Assembly (NCBI RefSeq): GCF_009765965.1
Contig: NZ_LMUL01000014.1
Coordinates: forward strand, 582,815 to 646,814
From: Caulobacter sp. S45
GTDB taxonomy: Bacteria; Pseudomonadota; Alphaproteobacteria; Caulobacterales; Caulobacteraceae
Direction: 5' to 3'
DNA: 64,000 bases
Positions 1 to 8,638 of this stretch are shown one piece after another; within the stretch, counting starts at the first letter, position 1, and each line of letters opens with the position of its first letter. The position numbers and the translations under genes are program-made. The notes under the pieces were generated by a model. That model made no database searches and had not been told where the DNA came from. It was given only the letters and a program-made list of their open reading frames with translations.

Positions 1-283
1 TCTGCGGCGGAGCGGCGTCGATCTCACGCCGAGCTACCACATCGACAACTTCGCCATGGGGCTTTCGCTGGTCGCCTCCACCCGCGGCGTGGCGCTCCTG
101 CCCACCTATGTCGAGCCGCTGCTGCCTTGGTCGGTGGTGAGCCGGCCCTTGAGGGGCGAGCCGCCCACTATCGACCTCGCCGTCGGCTACCGGCCGGACA
201 ATCCGTCATCCGTCCTGAAGACCTTCCTGTCAGGCCTGGACCAGCTCATCGCGGCAGGCCCTGCCGGAAGCCGGAGAATTTGA
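1..283 (+). CDS. LysR-family transcriptional regulator, C-terminal fragment (5' truncated by window edge)
   Basis: The open frame entering from the left edge reads LRRSGVDLTPSYHIDNFAMG, then GLSLVASTRGVALLPTYVEPL, and ends in TGA. This pattern, a short loop followed by a 'valley' segment with G-(V/A)-ALLP, is typical of the second lobe of the LysR effector-binding domain. Only about 93 residues are inside the window, and the HTH lies upstream. The natural start cannot be seen. The effector and target genes are unknown, and the next genes downstream are not obviously metabolic targets. Family assignment is by pattern recognition. Confidence 0.75.
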   Translation, partial: LRRSGVDLTPSYHIDNFAMGLSLVASTRGVALLPTYVEPLLPWSVVSRPLRGEPPTIDLAVGYRPDNPSSVLKTFLSGLDQLIAAGPAGSRRI

Positions 284-440
284 ACAAATCTTCCAAGAAG
301 ATGCGAACTCAAAGATAATTACGTGGAGTTCATATTCTTAAATTCGCGTCATGACGTGCATTTAACTACATCTCTGAGCGCAGGAACTGTACTCCATCGC
401 CAGGATCTGGACTTCAACCCCACAGACCTGGAGAAACACG

Positions 441-533
441 ATGAGCCGCACCCTCAACACACTTTCCGCCATCGGCGCGTTGCTGATGGCCGTGACGCCG
501 TTGGTCGCCCTGGGAGCTTTCGCCTATGCTTGA
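441..533 (+). CDS. Small 30-residue hydrophobic peptide overlapping the next gene
   Basis: An ATG at 441 preceded by CTGGAGAAACACG (GGAG at suitable spacing) opens 30 codons beginning MSRTLNTLSA and ending GAFAYA. The peptide is almost entirely hydrophobic after the first few residues and looks like a free-standing signal peptide or a single membrane segment. Its stop overlaps the ATG of the following secreted coiled-coil gene (ATGCTTGA), an arrangement usual for translational coupling. The function is unknown. It may be a real micropeptide, a leader controlling the next gene, or the remnant of a frameshifted precursor. No homologue was recognised with certainty. Confidence 0.45.
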   Translation: MSRTLNTLSAIGALLMAVTPLVALGAFAYA

Positions 534-1101
534 TCGGCGTATCGCAAAGCCGAGGCCGGCCCTGATCCGCGCCTCAATGATTCTGCTCAGCCTGGCGGTC
601 CTGCCCCAGGGGGCGCTTGCAGCGGCCCCGCAAGTCAAGGGCGGCGCTGGCGGCGAAGTCATCACCGCAGATGATGCGAACGGACATAAGGTCGTCGTGG
701 TTCGCGACGGCAGTCGTCCGGATCGTCTTTCGGGCGCGCACCAGGTCCTCATCTATGGTGACGACGAAGGACGTGTGGTGAAGGTCTACTCCGACCATGC
801 CGTGAACCGCCAGCAGGTCGAAGCCCAACTTCAGTGGGCACGGGAGCAGGGCGAGCGTGCCCGGGCGGCGGGACGGCGCGCAGCTGAAGATGGGCTGCGG
901 GCCGCAGAGGAAGGCCGGCGCGCAGCCGCTGAAGCGCGCATCGAAGCGGCTCAAGCGCGAGAGGAAGGCATGCGAGCGGCAGCCGAAGGCCGCCGAGCGG
1001 CCATGGAAGCCTTGCGCGCCGCCGAGCAGGCCCGCGCTGATGCGACTCAAGCTGTTTCCGCGGGGATGGATGCGCGCAGACCAGTCCACGATAGCCACTG
1101 A
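526..1101 (+). CDS. Secreted Ala/Arg/Glu-rich heptad-repeat protein, function unknown
   Basis: The 191-residue product has an N-terminal signal-like segment (RASMILLSLAVLPQGALAAA). A compact region of about 70 residues follows (GGEVITADDANGHKVVVVRD, then HQVLIYGDDEGRVVKVYSDH). The C-terminal 95 residues are strongly charged helix with 7-residue spacing, in units such as RRAAEDG, LRAAEEG and RRAAAEA, predicting an Ala-coil. An internal ATG at 577 would start exactly at the signal peptide and is an alternative start. The upstream 30-codon ORF overlaps its start by 8 bases. The tail resembles the alanine-rich helical tails of some proteobacterial BlaR/M56-type sensors, but no protease or transmembrane sensor domain is present. 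Role unknown; periplasmic location is inferred. Confidence 0.65.
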   Translation: MLDRRIAKPRPALIRASMILLSLAVLPQGALAAAPQVKGGAGGEVITADDANGHKVVVVRDGSRPDRLSGAHQVLIYGDDEGRVVKVYSDHAVNRQQVEAQLQWAREQGERARAAGRRAAEDGLRAAEEGRRAAAEARIEAAQAREEGMRAAAEGRRAAMEALRAAEQARADATQAVSAGMDARRPVHDSH

Positions 1102-1535
1102 GCGACTCGAGTGGAGGCCTTCGGGCATAGTTGCGACGCCTGATAGCGGACATCGCTCGCCGACGAGTCCATGAGTTAGACCAACTTTCGACCCTTAGGC
1201 GACGTTTGCGGAGTTCGCTCCTCGGCCCTCAAGCCCGACAATTCCCGATGTCGCCTTCCAGAGTCCGCGCCCGGAAACGGGTCGACCCCGGCATTCAAAA
1301 ATCCGACTTCCGGGCCCACGGGTCGGACGCGACCCTTCATGTTTTTTGTCGCTTGATGGCTGCCGGATAAGGCCGACTTTTCAGATGAATGAACTTGTGC
1401 GCGCGACGAGATAGGGCTTTTGCGACCCTTCAGAGGTCCTTATCGTAGCTCCCATACGCACGCTGCGTTAGAGCTTCGCCCATGACAGTCTGGCCACAGG
1501 GCGGGATGATTTATTGTTCTAATACACCGGCGCCC
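1102..1535. other. Intergenic region of about 430 bases
   Basis: No convincing gene is seen. The stretch contains a perfect 10-base palindrome GGGTCGACCC at 1279-1288 and a more AT-rich patch around 1330-1420 that could hold the promoter of the LytTR gene. No -35/-10 pair stands out. A 79-codon Arg-rich open frame (from 1131) has no ribosome binding site and unconvincing composition. Confidence 0.4.
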
Positions 1536-2357
1536 ATGTCTAAACGACACTTTCCCGATCTGCTCGCGATTGGCCTAGTGTTTCTGGCCTACACGATAAC
1601 GGTCTGGGCGGCGCTCGGATTGAGCTTTGGCGCGGCCCTGGTCGGCGGGGCGGCCAATACCGTGCCCGTGGTGATCTTCGGCGCATTCGCGCGCCACCTG
1701 ATAGTCACACGGCTGGTCGGGCGCGGCCTGCTGGTCCAGACCCTCGGCCATGTCGGTCTTTGCGCCGCCTTCGCCCTGCTATCGTTCTGGCTCCTGATCG
1801 TCCTGCTCGGCCTGGCCAACGGCGCCTCGCTGACCGAGTTCTCGGTGCGCGCCTTCCCGACGGGAGGATCAGCCTGGCAACTGCTCGAGGAGGTGACTAC
1901 CTACGCGGTCCTGGCGGCCCTCACCTATGCGCAGCTCGGCAAGGCCGCGCCTTCGCCGAGCGCCGAAGAGCCGTCGGCCAGCGACGGCCCGACGGTCGCC
2001 AATCCCGAGGTGGAACGCGCACGCGTCCCCGAGCCGTCGCGGTACTTCATCCGCGACGGCGACGACCTCCGGCCCATCGACCTCGAACGCGTAGTGTGTA
2101 TCGGCGGGGCCGACGACTACGCGGAGGTGACAACGCTGGATGGCAGCCATCTTGTGCGCATGACCTTGTCCGAATTCGAACAGACGCTCGACCCGGCCAG
2201 GTTCGCTCGCGTCCATCGCTCGTGGATCGTCAATCTCGACTGCGTCGAGCGGGTCGAGCCGGCCGGTGGTGGCCGCATGCTACTGCACATGAGAACCGGC
2301 CAGGCGGTGCCTGCGAGTCGATCCGGCGCTCGGAGCCTCCGCGACCGGGTCCTCTGA
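1536..2357 (+). CDS. Membrane-anchored LytTR-domain DNA-binding regulator
   Basis: With the start at ATG 1536 the product is 273 residues: about four hydrophobic segments in the first 140 residues, a Pro/Ala/Glu linker, then a C-terminal LytTR domain from about residue 170. That domain contains YFIRDGDDLRPIDLERV, GADDYAEVTT and the family hallmark RFARVHRSWIVNLD. LytTR domains bind direct-repeat promoter sites through beta-strand contacts. Membrane-anchored versions without a receiver are common in alphaproteobacteria and probably sense a membrane or extracellular cue. An in-frame ATG at 1482 would add 18 non-hydrophobic residues; neither start has a clear ribosome binding site. It lies 100 bases upstream of the co-oriented CocE hydrolase, a plausible but unproven target. 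Confidence 0.85.
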   Translation: MSKRHFPDLLAIGLVFLAYTITVWAALGLSFGAALVGGAANTVPVVIFGAFARHLIVTRLVGRGLLVQTLGHVGLCAAFALLSFWLLIVLLGLANGASLTEFSVRAFPTGGSAWQLLEEVTTYAVLAALTYAQLGKAAPSPSAEEPSASDGPTVANPEVERARVPEPSRYFIRDGDDLRPIDLERVVCIGGADDYAEVTTLDGSHLVRMTLSEFEQTLDPARFARVHRSWIVNLDCVERVEPAGGGRMLLHMRTGQAVPASRSGARSLRDRVL

Positions 2358-2457
2358 CCGACGGCTTAGAGTTGTTCGCCTCATCCCGGCGCCCGTTCGC
2401 CGATTTTCCCTCCGCGTCCTCTGCGTTCGGCTACCGGTCCGGCGACTGGAGACGCCC

Positions 2458-4701
2458 ATGCCCCCTGCCTTCCGACGCCTCGCGGTCGCGCTCTGCGCCA
2501 CCTTCGCCATCCCCGCCAACAACGCTTTCGCCGAAAAAGGCGGTCCACCGGTCGCAGCCGACGCCGACGCCGCCCAGTTCAAGGGCGCCGCCGAGGCATT
2601 GCTCCCCGCCTACACCGCCGCGACCAGTTCGACCGACCTGACTAGGCTCTATCGCCTGCAACTCGCCGCCGGGCGCTACGCCACAGCGGAGGACACGCTA
2701 GCGAAGCTGCAGGCGCTCTACCGCCGGACGGAACCCAGCCCCGCGGATGGATTGATCCCCTGGCGCACCTACACGCGCGCGCAGCGCTACGCGCAGGACG
2801 GCATGGCCTTTCCATCGGCCTTCGGACGCGCGTTCGCCGAGTCGTACGGCGACCTGTCCAACCGGCGCATGGCGGACGTGCTGCCCTGGTGGCATGCCGA
2901 CCTGGACGAACTGCACCGGGCCTACGACGAGGCGGCGAAGGCGTGCCTGGGCGTGGCTCTGGCCGTTTGCCCGTCCGGCGCTGAGGTGGTCTCGACCCGG
3001 GAAGCGCTAGCAGCTTGGGAAGTCCTGATGTCGACCTCCCCCTTGCTCATCCGCGCCGACGCTGAACGACGCTTCCACATCGACGACCAGTTGCTGATCC
3101 CGACGCCGGACGGCGCGCAGATCGACGCGTTGCTGGTACGGCCACGCTCGACGGAGCGGCCTAAGCGTGTCGCCCTGCTGAACTTCACCATCTATGCCAA
3201 CGACCGCTGGAGCTTCGCCGACGCAGTGAAGATGGCGGCTTACGGCTACGCTGGGGTGGTCGCCTATACGCGGGGCAAGGGGCGCAGCCCCGGCCCGGTC
3301 ACCCCGTACGAGCACGACGGCGCGGACGCCGCCACGGTGATCGAATGGCTCGCCCGCCAGCCATGGAGCGACGGACGGGTCGGCATGTTCAGCGGCAGCT
3401 ACAACGCCTCGACCCAATGGGCGGCGGTCAAGCACCGTCCGGCCGCGCTGAAGGCCATAGCCACCAACGCCAGCAATGCGCCCGGCGTCGATACCCCCAT
3501 GCAGGGCAACGTGTTCCAGAGCTTCATCTATCCGTGGCCGTTCTACACGACCGACACTAAGAGCCTGGACGACAAGACCTATGGCGATACGGCCCGCTGG
3601 GACCGCCTGGAGCGCAAGTGGTACGCGAGCGGCCGGCCTTATCGCGATCTGGACAAGATCGACGGCAAGCCCAATCCGGTGTTCGACACCTGGCTGAACC
3701 ATCCGGATTACGATGCCTATTGGCGACGCTTGATCCCCTATGGCCGTGAGTTCGCCGGGGTGGACATCCCGGTGTTCGTCGAGACGGGTTACTACGACGG
3801 CGGCATGGTCGGAGCGCTCCATTACCTGGAGCAGCACTACCGCTATCGGCCGTCGGCCGACCATCGCCTGCTGGTTGGCCCCTACCACCATACGGCGATG
3901 CAGACCGGCGTCCTGCCCGTCGTCGACGGCTACGCCATCGACCCGGCGGCCCGGATCGATCTCCAGGACATCCGGCTGAAATGGTTCGACCACGTCTTCT
4001 ACGGCTCGCCCCTGCCGGAAGTGCTGAAAGACCGGATCAATTTCGAGGTGATGGGCGCGAACCGATGGCGCCATGTCCCCGCCCTCTCGCAGATGGCGAA
4101 CCACCGCCTGCGGCTCCACCTCACCACGCGACGCGATGGCGACCGCCTGCTTTTCAGTCCCACGGCCCCGGCTTCAAGCGCTCTTGGGCCTGAACTCGAG
4201 GTGAACCTGGCCGACCGCAGCGATGCGGATTATCAGCCATCGACAGATCGCCCGGACACCCGCAACGCCCTGGTCTACACCACCGCGCCGCTGGCCCGCG
4301 CCACAGAGGTCGACGGCCTGTTCCACGGACGGTTCGCGGTCGAGATCAACAAGCGCGACTTCGATCTCGCCATATCCTTCTATGAGCAGCGAGCCGACGG
4401 CCGCTACCTATCGCTGGCCTCCTACCTCGGCCGGGCCAGCTACATGGCCGATGGGACGCACCGGCGCCTGCTTGTCCCCGGCCGCCGCACGACCTTGACC
4501 TTCCAGAGTCAGACCCTCACGGCTCGTCTGCTCTCTCCGGGTAGCCGCATCGTCGCTGTCGTCGGCGTGCCCAAGCGCCCTGACATGCAGATCAACTATG
4601 GAACCGGAAAGGATGTCAGCGACGAATCCATCACCGATGCCAAGACGCCATTACGCATTCGCTGGCTAACAGGCAGTTATATTGAGTTGCCGATTATGTA
4701 A
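2458..4701 (+). CDS. CocE/NonD-family (S15-type) secreted alpha/beta hydrolase
   Basis: The 747-residue product has an N-terminal signal peptide ending near NNAFAEK, and a preceding all-helical segment of about 150 residues not found in minimal CocE. The Xaa-Pro peptidase/CocE catalytic domain follows. The nucleophile elbow is SGSYNAS with Ser314. The candidate acid lies in FVETGYYDGG and the His in VGPYHHTAM. The C-terminal 200 residues form the jelly-roll PepX_C-type domain (AVEINKRDFDLAISFYEQ). The family hydrolyses acyl or peptidyl bonds of small substrates such as X-Pro peptides and glutaryl or cocaine esters; the exact substrate cannot be told. It follows the LytTR gene and probably acts in the periplasm. 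Confidence 0.85.
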   Translation: MPPAFRRLAVALCATFAIPANNAFAEKGGPPVAADADAAQFKGAAEALLPAYTAATSSTDLTRLYRLQLAAGRYATAEDTLAKLQALYRRTEPSPADGLIPWRTYTRAQRYAQDGMAFPSAFGRAFAESYGDLSNRRMADVLPWWHADLDELHRAYDEAAKACLGVALAVCPSGAEVVSTREALAAWEVLMSTSPLLIRADAERRFHIDDQLLIPTPDGAQIDALLVRPRSTERPKRVALLNFTIYANDRWSFADAVKMAAYGYAGVVAYTRGKGRSPGPVTPYEHDGADAATVIEWLARQPWSDGRVGMFSGSYNASTQWAAVKHRPAALKAIATNASNAPGVDTPMQGNVFQSFIYPWPFYTTDTKSLDDKTYGDTARWDRLERKWYASGRPYRDLDKIDGKPNPVFDTWLNHPDYDAYWRRLIPYGREFAGVDIPVFVETGYYDGGMVGALHYLEQHYRYRPSADHRLLVGPYHHTAMQTGVLPVVDGYAIDPAARIDLQDIRLKWFDHVFYGSPLPEVLKDRINFEVMGANRWRHVPALSQMANHRLRLHLTTRRDGDRLLFSPTAPASSALGPELEVNLADRSDADYQPSTDRPDTRNALVYTTAPLARATEVDGLFHGRFAVEINKRDFDLAISFYEQRADGRYLSLASYLGRASYMADGTHRRLLVPGRRTTLTFQSQTLTARLLSPGSRIVAVVGVPKRPDMQINYGTGKDVSDESITDAKTPLRIRWLTGSYIELPIM

Positions 4702-4788
4702 CACGAACTAAATACGCTTTCGAAGCCTCAATCTTACCGCCTGCCTCTCGGGTTTTCTGCCAATTAATTTGCGCTAACAGAACCCGCC

Positions 4789-6597
4789 TCAGGCTTTTTG
4801 CGCCGCGATGAAGGCGTCGACCCGTCCTTCCAGCACCGTCAGCGGCATGGAGCCGGAGAGCAGGACCGCGTCGTGGAACTGGCGGATATCGAAGCGTGGA
4901 CCCAGCGCGGCCTTGGTCTTCTCCCGCAGGCGCAGGATGGTCACCTTGCCCACCATGTAGCTGCAGGCCTGACCCGGCGTGACGCAGTAGCGCTCGATCT
5001 CCTGCTGGGCGAGCGTGATCGGATCGCCGTCGATGTCGGCCAGGGCCTGGCTGGCCCGCTCGCGGCTCCACTTTAGGACATGCAGGCCGGTGTCGGTGAC
5101 CAGGCGCCCCGACCGCAGCAGGGCGTCGTGGATGTAACCCAACTCCCACTCGGGATGGTCCTTGTAGAAACCCATCTCCTGGGCCAGTTGCTCGGAATAG
5201 ACCGCCCAGCCCTCGCCATAGGCGCCGAAGCCGCCAACCTTGCGGATCAGCGGCAGGTCGGCCTGGCGCTGAAGCGTGTTCTGCAGATGGTGGCCGGGAA
5301 TGCCCTCGTGGAAAGTCGTCGTCGGCATATCCCAGAAGGGCGCTTCGGCCGTATCCCGCAGGTTCAGCCAGTAGATGCCCGGCCGCGTCCCATCCAGGCT
5401 GCCGCTGGTGTAGTGGGTGGACGCTCCCTGCTCCGTTGCCGGCGGGATGCGGCGAATCTCCAGCGGCGTTTTCGGCAGGGCGCCGAAATAGGCCGGCAAG
5501 CGCGCCTGCATGTCCTGCACGAGGGCGTTGAGATCGGCGACCTCCTTGGCCTTGCCCTCATCGGTGTTGGGGTAAAGATACTTCGGGTCCTTGAAGAGGG
5601 CTCGGTAGCGCTCCGCCACGCTTCCCTGGGTCATGCCCAGTTTCTTGAAAAGCACGTTGGCGCGCGCGTTCAGATCCTCGGTGACGTCCAGGCCCAGCCT
5701 GTGTACTTCGGCCGGGCTCATGGTCGTGGTCGTGCGGATACGCAGCGCCAGCGCATAGTAGGCCGCGCCGTCCGGCAGGCGCCAGACGCCGGCCTCATGC
5801 GTCGCCCTGCCCTTCAGGCCTTCCATCAGCGCCATCTGGCGGTCCAGCGCCGGCAGCACCTGCTGCTCGTAGACCTTGGTCGCTTCGCCCCGCCAGTCGC
5901 CGTCGATCCCTTTGGCCTTGGCGCGATCGGCCACCGACGACACCAAGGTCGACCTGTCGGCCGGCGCATGCAGGGTCTTCATCTGGCTAAGTGCGCTGGC
6001 GATGCAGAAGTCCGGCGGCACGACGCCCAGCCCCACGTCATGGCGGACGCGCTCGACCTCCTGGTCCATCAGCCGGGCGAATTCGCTCAAGCGCGCGACG
6101 TAGGCCTCGCAGTCCGCCTTCGTCGCGATGGTGTGCTGGCTGTCGAGGAAGTCGGGGATTTGTTGATAGGCGCCGCTGATCTGGCTCAGTACATAGGGCG
6201 AGTTACCGGTCGGATAGGCGAAGCGCCGATTGCCCTCGTCGGCGGCCTCAAGGTTGTAGATCACGCAGTCGTAGTCCACCGCCGCCATGCCAGTCAGCGC
6301 CTTGCGGTCGATCTTGCGCAGGCGGGCGAGGTTGGCGGCCGTCTCCTGCTTGCGCTGCTCCACCGCAGCCAGGGAGCCGTCGTGCAGCTTTGATTTCGCC
6401 GCCGCGCGCGCGCCCTTGTCCAGGCCCAGCGAACTCACCTGCTCCGGGCTATGGTCCAGGTTCTGGTCGAAGATGTCATCGAAGGCCTTGTTGAGCTCGA
6501 CCTCAACGCCGGACGCCGACTGCTGCGCATGGGCGGTCCCCGCCAGCGCCGCCGCGCCCGCGGTGGCCAGGAAGCTGCGGCGGTCGAAATGGTTCAC
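4789..6597 (-). CDS. DUF885-family secreted metallo-hydrolase
   Basis: The 602-residue product starts at a GTG (6597) with GGAGG ten bases upstream, which is preferred over longer in-frame openings that lack a site. The N-terminus NHFDRRSFLATAGAAALAG reads as a Tat-type signal (DRRSFLA) ending at AHAQQ. The domain carries the DUF885 signature TTFHEGIPGHHLQ, an HExxxxH-like zinc-site motif resembling M32-type carboxypeptidases. The C-terminus contains PGQACSYMVGK, also conserved in the family. DUF885 members are mostly uncharacterised and presumed peptidases. The gene stands alone, convergent with the CocE gene (87-base gap), with a long AT-richer region upstream. Confidence 0.85.
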   Translation of the reverse strand: MNHFDRRSFLATAGAAALAGTAHAQQSASGVEVELNKAFDDIFDQNLDHSPEQVSSLGLDKGARAAAKSKLHDGSLAAVEQRKQETAANLARLRKIDRKALTGMAAVDYDCVIYNLEAADEGNRRFAYPTGNSPYVLSQISGAYQQIPDFLDSQHTIATKADCEAYVARLSEFARLMDQEVERVRHDVGLGVVPPDFCIASALSQMKTLHAPADRSTLVSSVADRAKAKGIDGDWRGEATKVYEQQVLPALDRQMALMEGLKGRATHEAGVWRLPDGAAYYALALRIRTTTTMSPAEVHRLGLDVTEDLNARANVLFKKLGMTQGSVAERYRALFKDPKYLYPNTDEGKAKEVADLNALVQDMQARLPAYFGALPKTPLEIRRIPPATEQGASTHYTSGSLDGTRPGIYWLNLRDTAEAPFWDMPTTTFHEGIPGHHLQNTLQRQADLPLIRKVGGFGAYGEGWAVYSEQLAQEMGFYKDHPEWELGYIHDALLRSGRLVTDTGLHVLKWSRERASQALADIDGDPITLAQQEIERYCVTPGQACSYMVGKVTILRLREKTKAALGPRFDIRQFHDAVLLSGSMPLTVLEGRVDAFIAAQKA

Positions 6598-7264
6598 GAC
6601 TGGATTTCCTCCGATTCTGACGCCATGCAGCTCATCACGCCAGCTTCCTATACTCAGCCTTGATCGCAGCGGCTTCCACGATCCCAAAGCGCATAGTCTA
6701 TTGTCACCTGGGCCGGTCAAACGAAAGGCGAGCTCCCGGCTGCTCGCTAGGACCGCTTGGCGCCCATAGCAGGAGTCAGCGCCGCTCCGGTTTCTCACAT
6801 GTGCGGCGCGCGCGCGCCGCGCGAGCGCACGCACGCTTGGGCCGGCGTTCGTCGACCTGGTGAAGACCTGCCGTCACGCGGCCAGTGAATTGCATCGGCA
6901 ATCTCTACCCGGTGGGTCAGATCCTTTGTTGCGCAACGGTTTCGCGTGAGGGAGCCGGCTCAGCGGTCGGGGAAACTCTCTGAGAGAACGCCGAAATTTT
7001 CTAGAGAATATCGCGCCGCCTCAGTCAGACGGCTCAAACGGCGCTCGAAACCGCAAGAATTGTAAATACTTCCAAATCCACGCCATCAACACCAAAACCG
7101 TAGCCGTGACGGCTTCTCCGCAGCAAAGTAAAAACAAATACCGCCAGCTCGCGCCAATAGTCAAATTTTTTGCTAGGGAGACTTTGGCTTGAACTCCGCG
7201 CGCTCTTGTGGTCGGCAGGTTTTACACCCACACAACTCTGCAAAACCTTGGCTTTATTAGTTAA
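6598..7264. other. Long intergenic region between the DUF885 gene and tRNA-Ser
   Basis: About 670 bases hold no gene I can support. The part next to the DUF885 start contains its GGAGG site. A purine/pyrimidine alternating GCGC-rich run lies at about 6805-6840. From about 6960 to 7260 the composition drops visibly in GC relative to the surroundings, with runs such as CAAATTTTTTGC and AGTAAAAACAAA. A 69-codon open frame on the minus strand (7034-7243) is not convincing. This AT-richer piece abuts the 3' end of the tRNA gene. Confidence 0.5.
7217..7248 (-). terminator. Possible stem-loop downstream of tRNA-Ser
   Basis: Perfect 7-base arms AGGTTTT (7217-7223) and AAAACCT (7242-7248) lie 17 bases past the tRNA CCA end. 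The loop is 18 bases, so this may be a weak terminator or processing structure. No U-tract follows. Confidence 0.3.
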
Positions 7265-7354
7265 TGGCGGTGACGGTGGGATTCGAACCCACGATACCCT
7301 TTCGGGTATGACGATTTAGCAAACCGTTGCCTTCAGCCTCTCGGCCACGTCACC
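7265..7354 (-). tRNA. tRNA-Ser (GCU)
   Basis: A class II tRNA of 90 bases including an encoded CCA. The acceptor stem GGTGACG pairs with CGTCACC, with discriminator G. The anticodon loop reads TTGCTAA with anticodon GCT. The long variable arm ATACCCGAAAGGGTAT forms a clear hairpin, and the T-arm contains GGTTCGAATCC. It decodes AGC/AGU. Its 3' flank is AT-rich, as often seen at tRNA integration sites, but no integrase is nearby. Confidence 0.97.
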
Positions 7355-7531
7355 AGAAGCGTGCGGGCTTAGCTGGTTCGGAGCGGTCTGGCAATCGAGC
7401 CGAACGCCTCTTTGGTTCAAAGCCCATCCATCGGCCGTCGCGCGTTGAATTGGGCCGGTCGCGGCCTACATCCCCTGCGTCAGGCTGGCGCAGGCGCGTC
7501 GGCGATCTTCGTCCGTGCAATGGAGTCCATC

Positions 7532-8560
7532 ATGGAATTTCGACGTCTCGGCGCGTCCGGTTTCACCGTACCGGTCCTGAGCTTCGGCACCGGCACCTTC
7601 GGCGGCAAGGGGGAGTTCTTCGAGGCCTGGGGCAACACCGACGTGACCGAGGCCCGCCGGCTGGTGGACATCTGCCTGGATGCGGGCCTGAACATGTTCG
7701 ACAGCGCCGACGTCTATTCCGCCGGCGCGGCCGAGGAGGTGCTGGGCGAAGCGCTGAAGGGCCGTCCCCGCGACAGCGTGATCATCTCGACCAAGGCCAC
7801 CTTCCGCGCCGGCGAGGCGGCCAATGCGGTCGGCTCGTCGCGCCACCACCTGGTCGCGACGGTGGAGAAGGCGCTGAAGCGGCTGCAGACCGACTATATC
7901 GACCTGTTCCAGCTCCACGGCTTCGACGCCCTGACCCCGCCGGAAGAGGTGCTGTCCACCCTCGACCAGCTCGTGCGCGAGGGGAAGATCCGCTACATCG
8001 GCGTGTCGAACTTCTCCGGTTGGCACCTGATGAAGTCGCTGGCCGTTTCCGACAGGTACGGCTACCCGCGCTATGTCGCCAACCAGACCTATTATTCGCT
8101 GATCGGGCGCGACTACGAGTGGGAGTTGATGCCCCTGGGTCTGGACCAGGGCGTGGGCGCGGTCGTCTGGAGCCCGCTGGGCTGGGGACGGCTGACCGGG
8201 AAGATTCGCCGTGGCCAGCCGTTGCCGGAGACCAGCCGACTGCACAAGACCGGCGACAAGGGCCCGCAGATGGACGACGAGTACCTGTTCAAGGTGGTCG
8301 ACGCGCTGGACGCGGTCGCTGGCGAGACCGGCAAGACCATCCCTCAGGTGGCGCTGAACTGGCTGCTGCAGCGGCCCACCGTCTCCACCGTGGTGGTCGG
8401 CGCGCGCAACGAGGAACAGCTGCGCCAGAACCTCGGCGCGGTGGGCTGGAACCTGACGACCGAGCAGGTGGCGCGGCTGGACGCGGCAAGCAAGATCACG
8501 GCCGCCTATCCCTACTGGCACCAGGACATCTTCCGGGAGCGCAACCCTTCGCCGGTGTGA
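7532..8560 (+). CDS. Aldo/keto reductase
   Basis: The 342-residue product from ATG 7532 (GGAG nine bases upstream; a second ATG at 7520 is possible) begins MEFRRLGASGFTVPVLSFGT, the standard AKR opening strand. The tetrad motifs are present: Asp and Tyr in FDSADVYSAGAAEE, Lys in IISTKATF, His in LFQLHGFD. The NADPH-binding end is seen in STVVVGARNEEQLRQNL. Members reduce aldehydes and ketones with NADPH in the cytoplasm; the substrate is not predictable. It sits alone, 78 bases before a secreted amidohydrolase on the same strand, with tRNA-Ser upstream on the other strand. Confidence 0.9.
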   Translation: MEFRRLGASGFTVPVLSFGTGTFGGKGEFFEAWGNTDVTEARRLVDICLDAGLNMFDSADVYSAGAAEEVLGEALKGRPRDSVIISTKATFRAGEAANAVGSSRHHLVATVEKALKRLQTDYIDLFQLHGFDALTPPEEVLSTLDQLVREGKIRYIGVSNFSGWHLMKSLAVSDRYGYPRYVANQTYYSLIGRDYEWELMPLGLDQGVGAVVWSPLGWGRLTGKIRRGQPLPETSRLHKTGDKGPQMDDEYLFKVVDALDAVAGETGKTIPQVALNWLLQRPTVSTVVVGARNEEQLRQNLGAVGWNLTTEQVARLDAASKITAAYPYWHQDIFRERNPSPV

Positions 8561-8638
8561 TCGCGGCCTGAGAAGGCTTGCGGCGAAGACGGCGCCGGCG
8601 CAGCTTCACCATTCCCGCCTCTTGGACATGGAATCGTG

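Noticed and set aside
1131-1370. 79-codon Arg-rich frame in the 1.1-1.5 kb gap
   Set aside because: No ribosome binding site and no family resemblance; probably chance in GC-rich DNA.
7034-7243. 69-codon frame next to tRNA-Ser
   Set aside because: Weak composition; starts inside a stem-loop and has no ribosome site.
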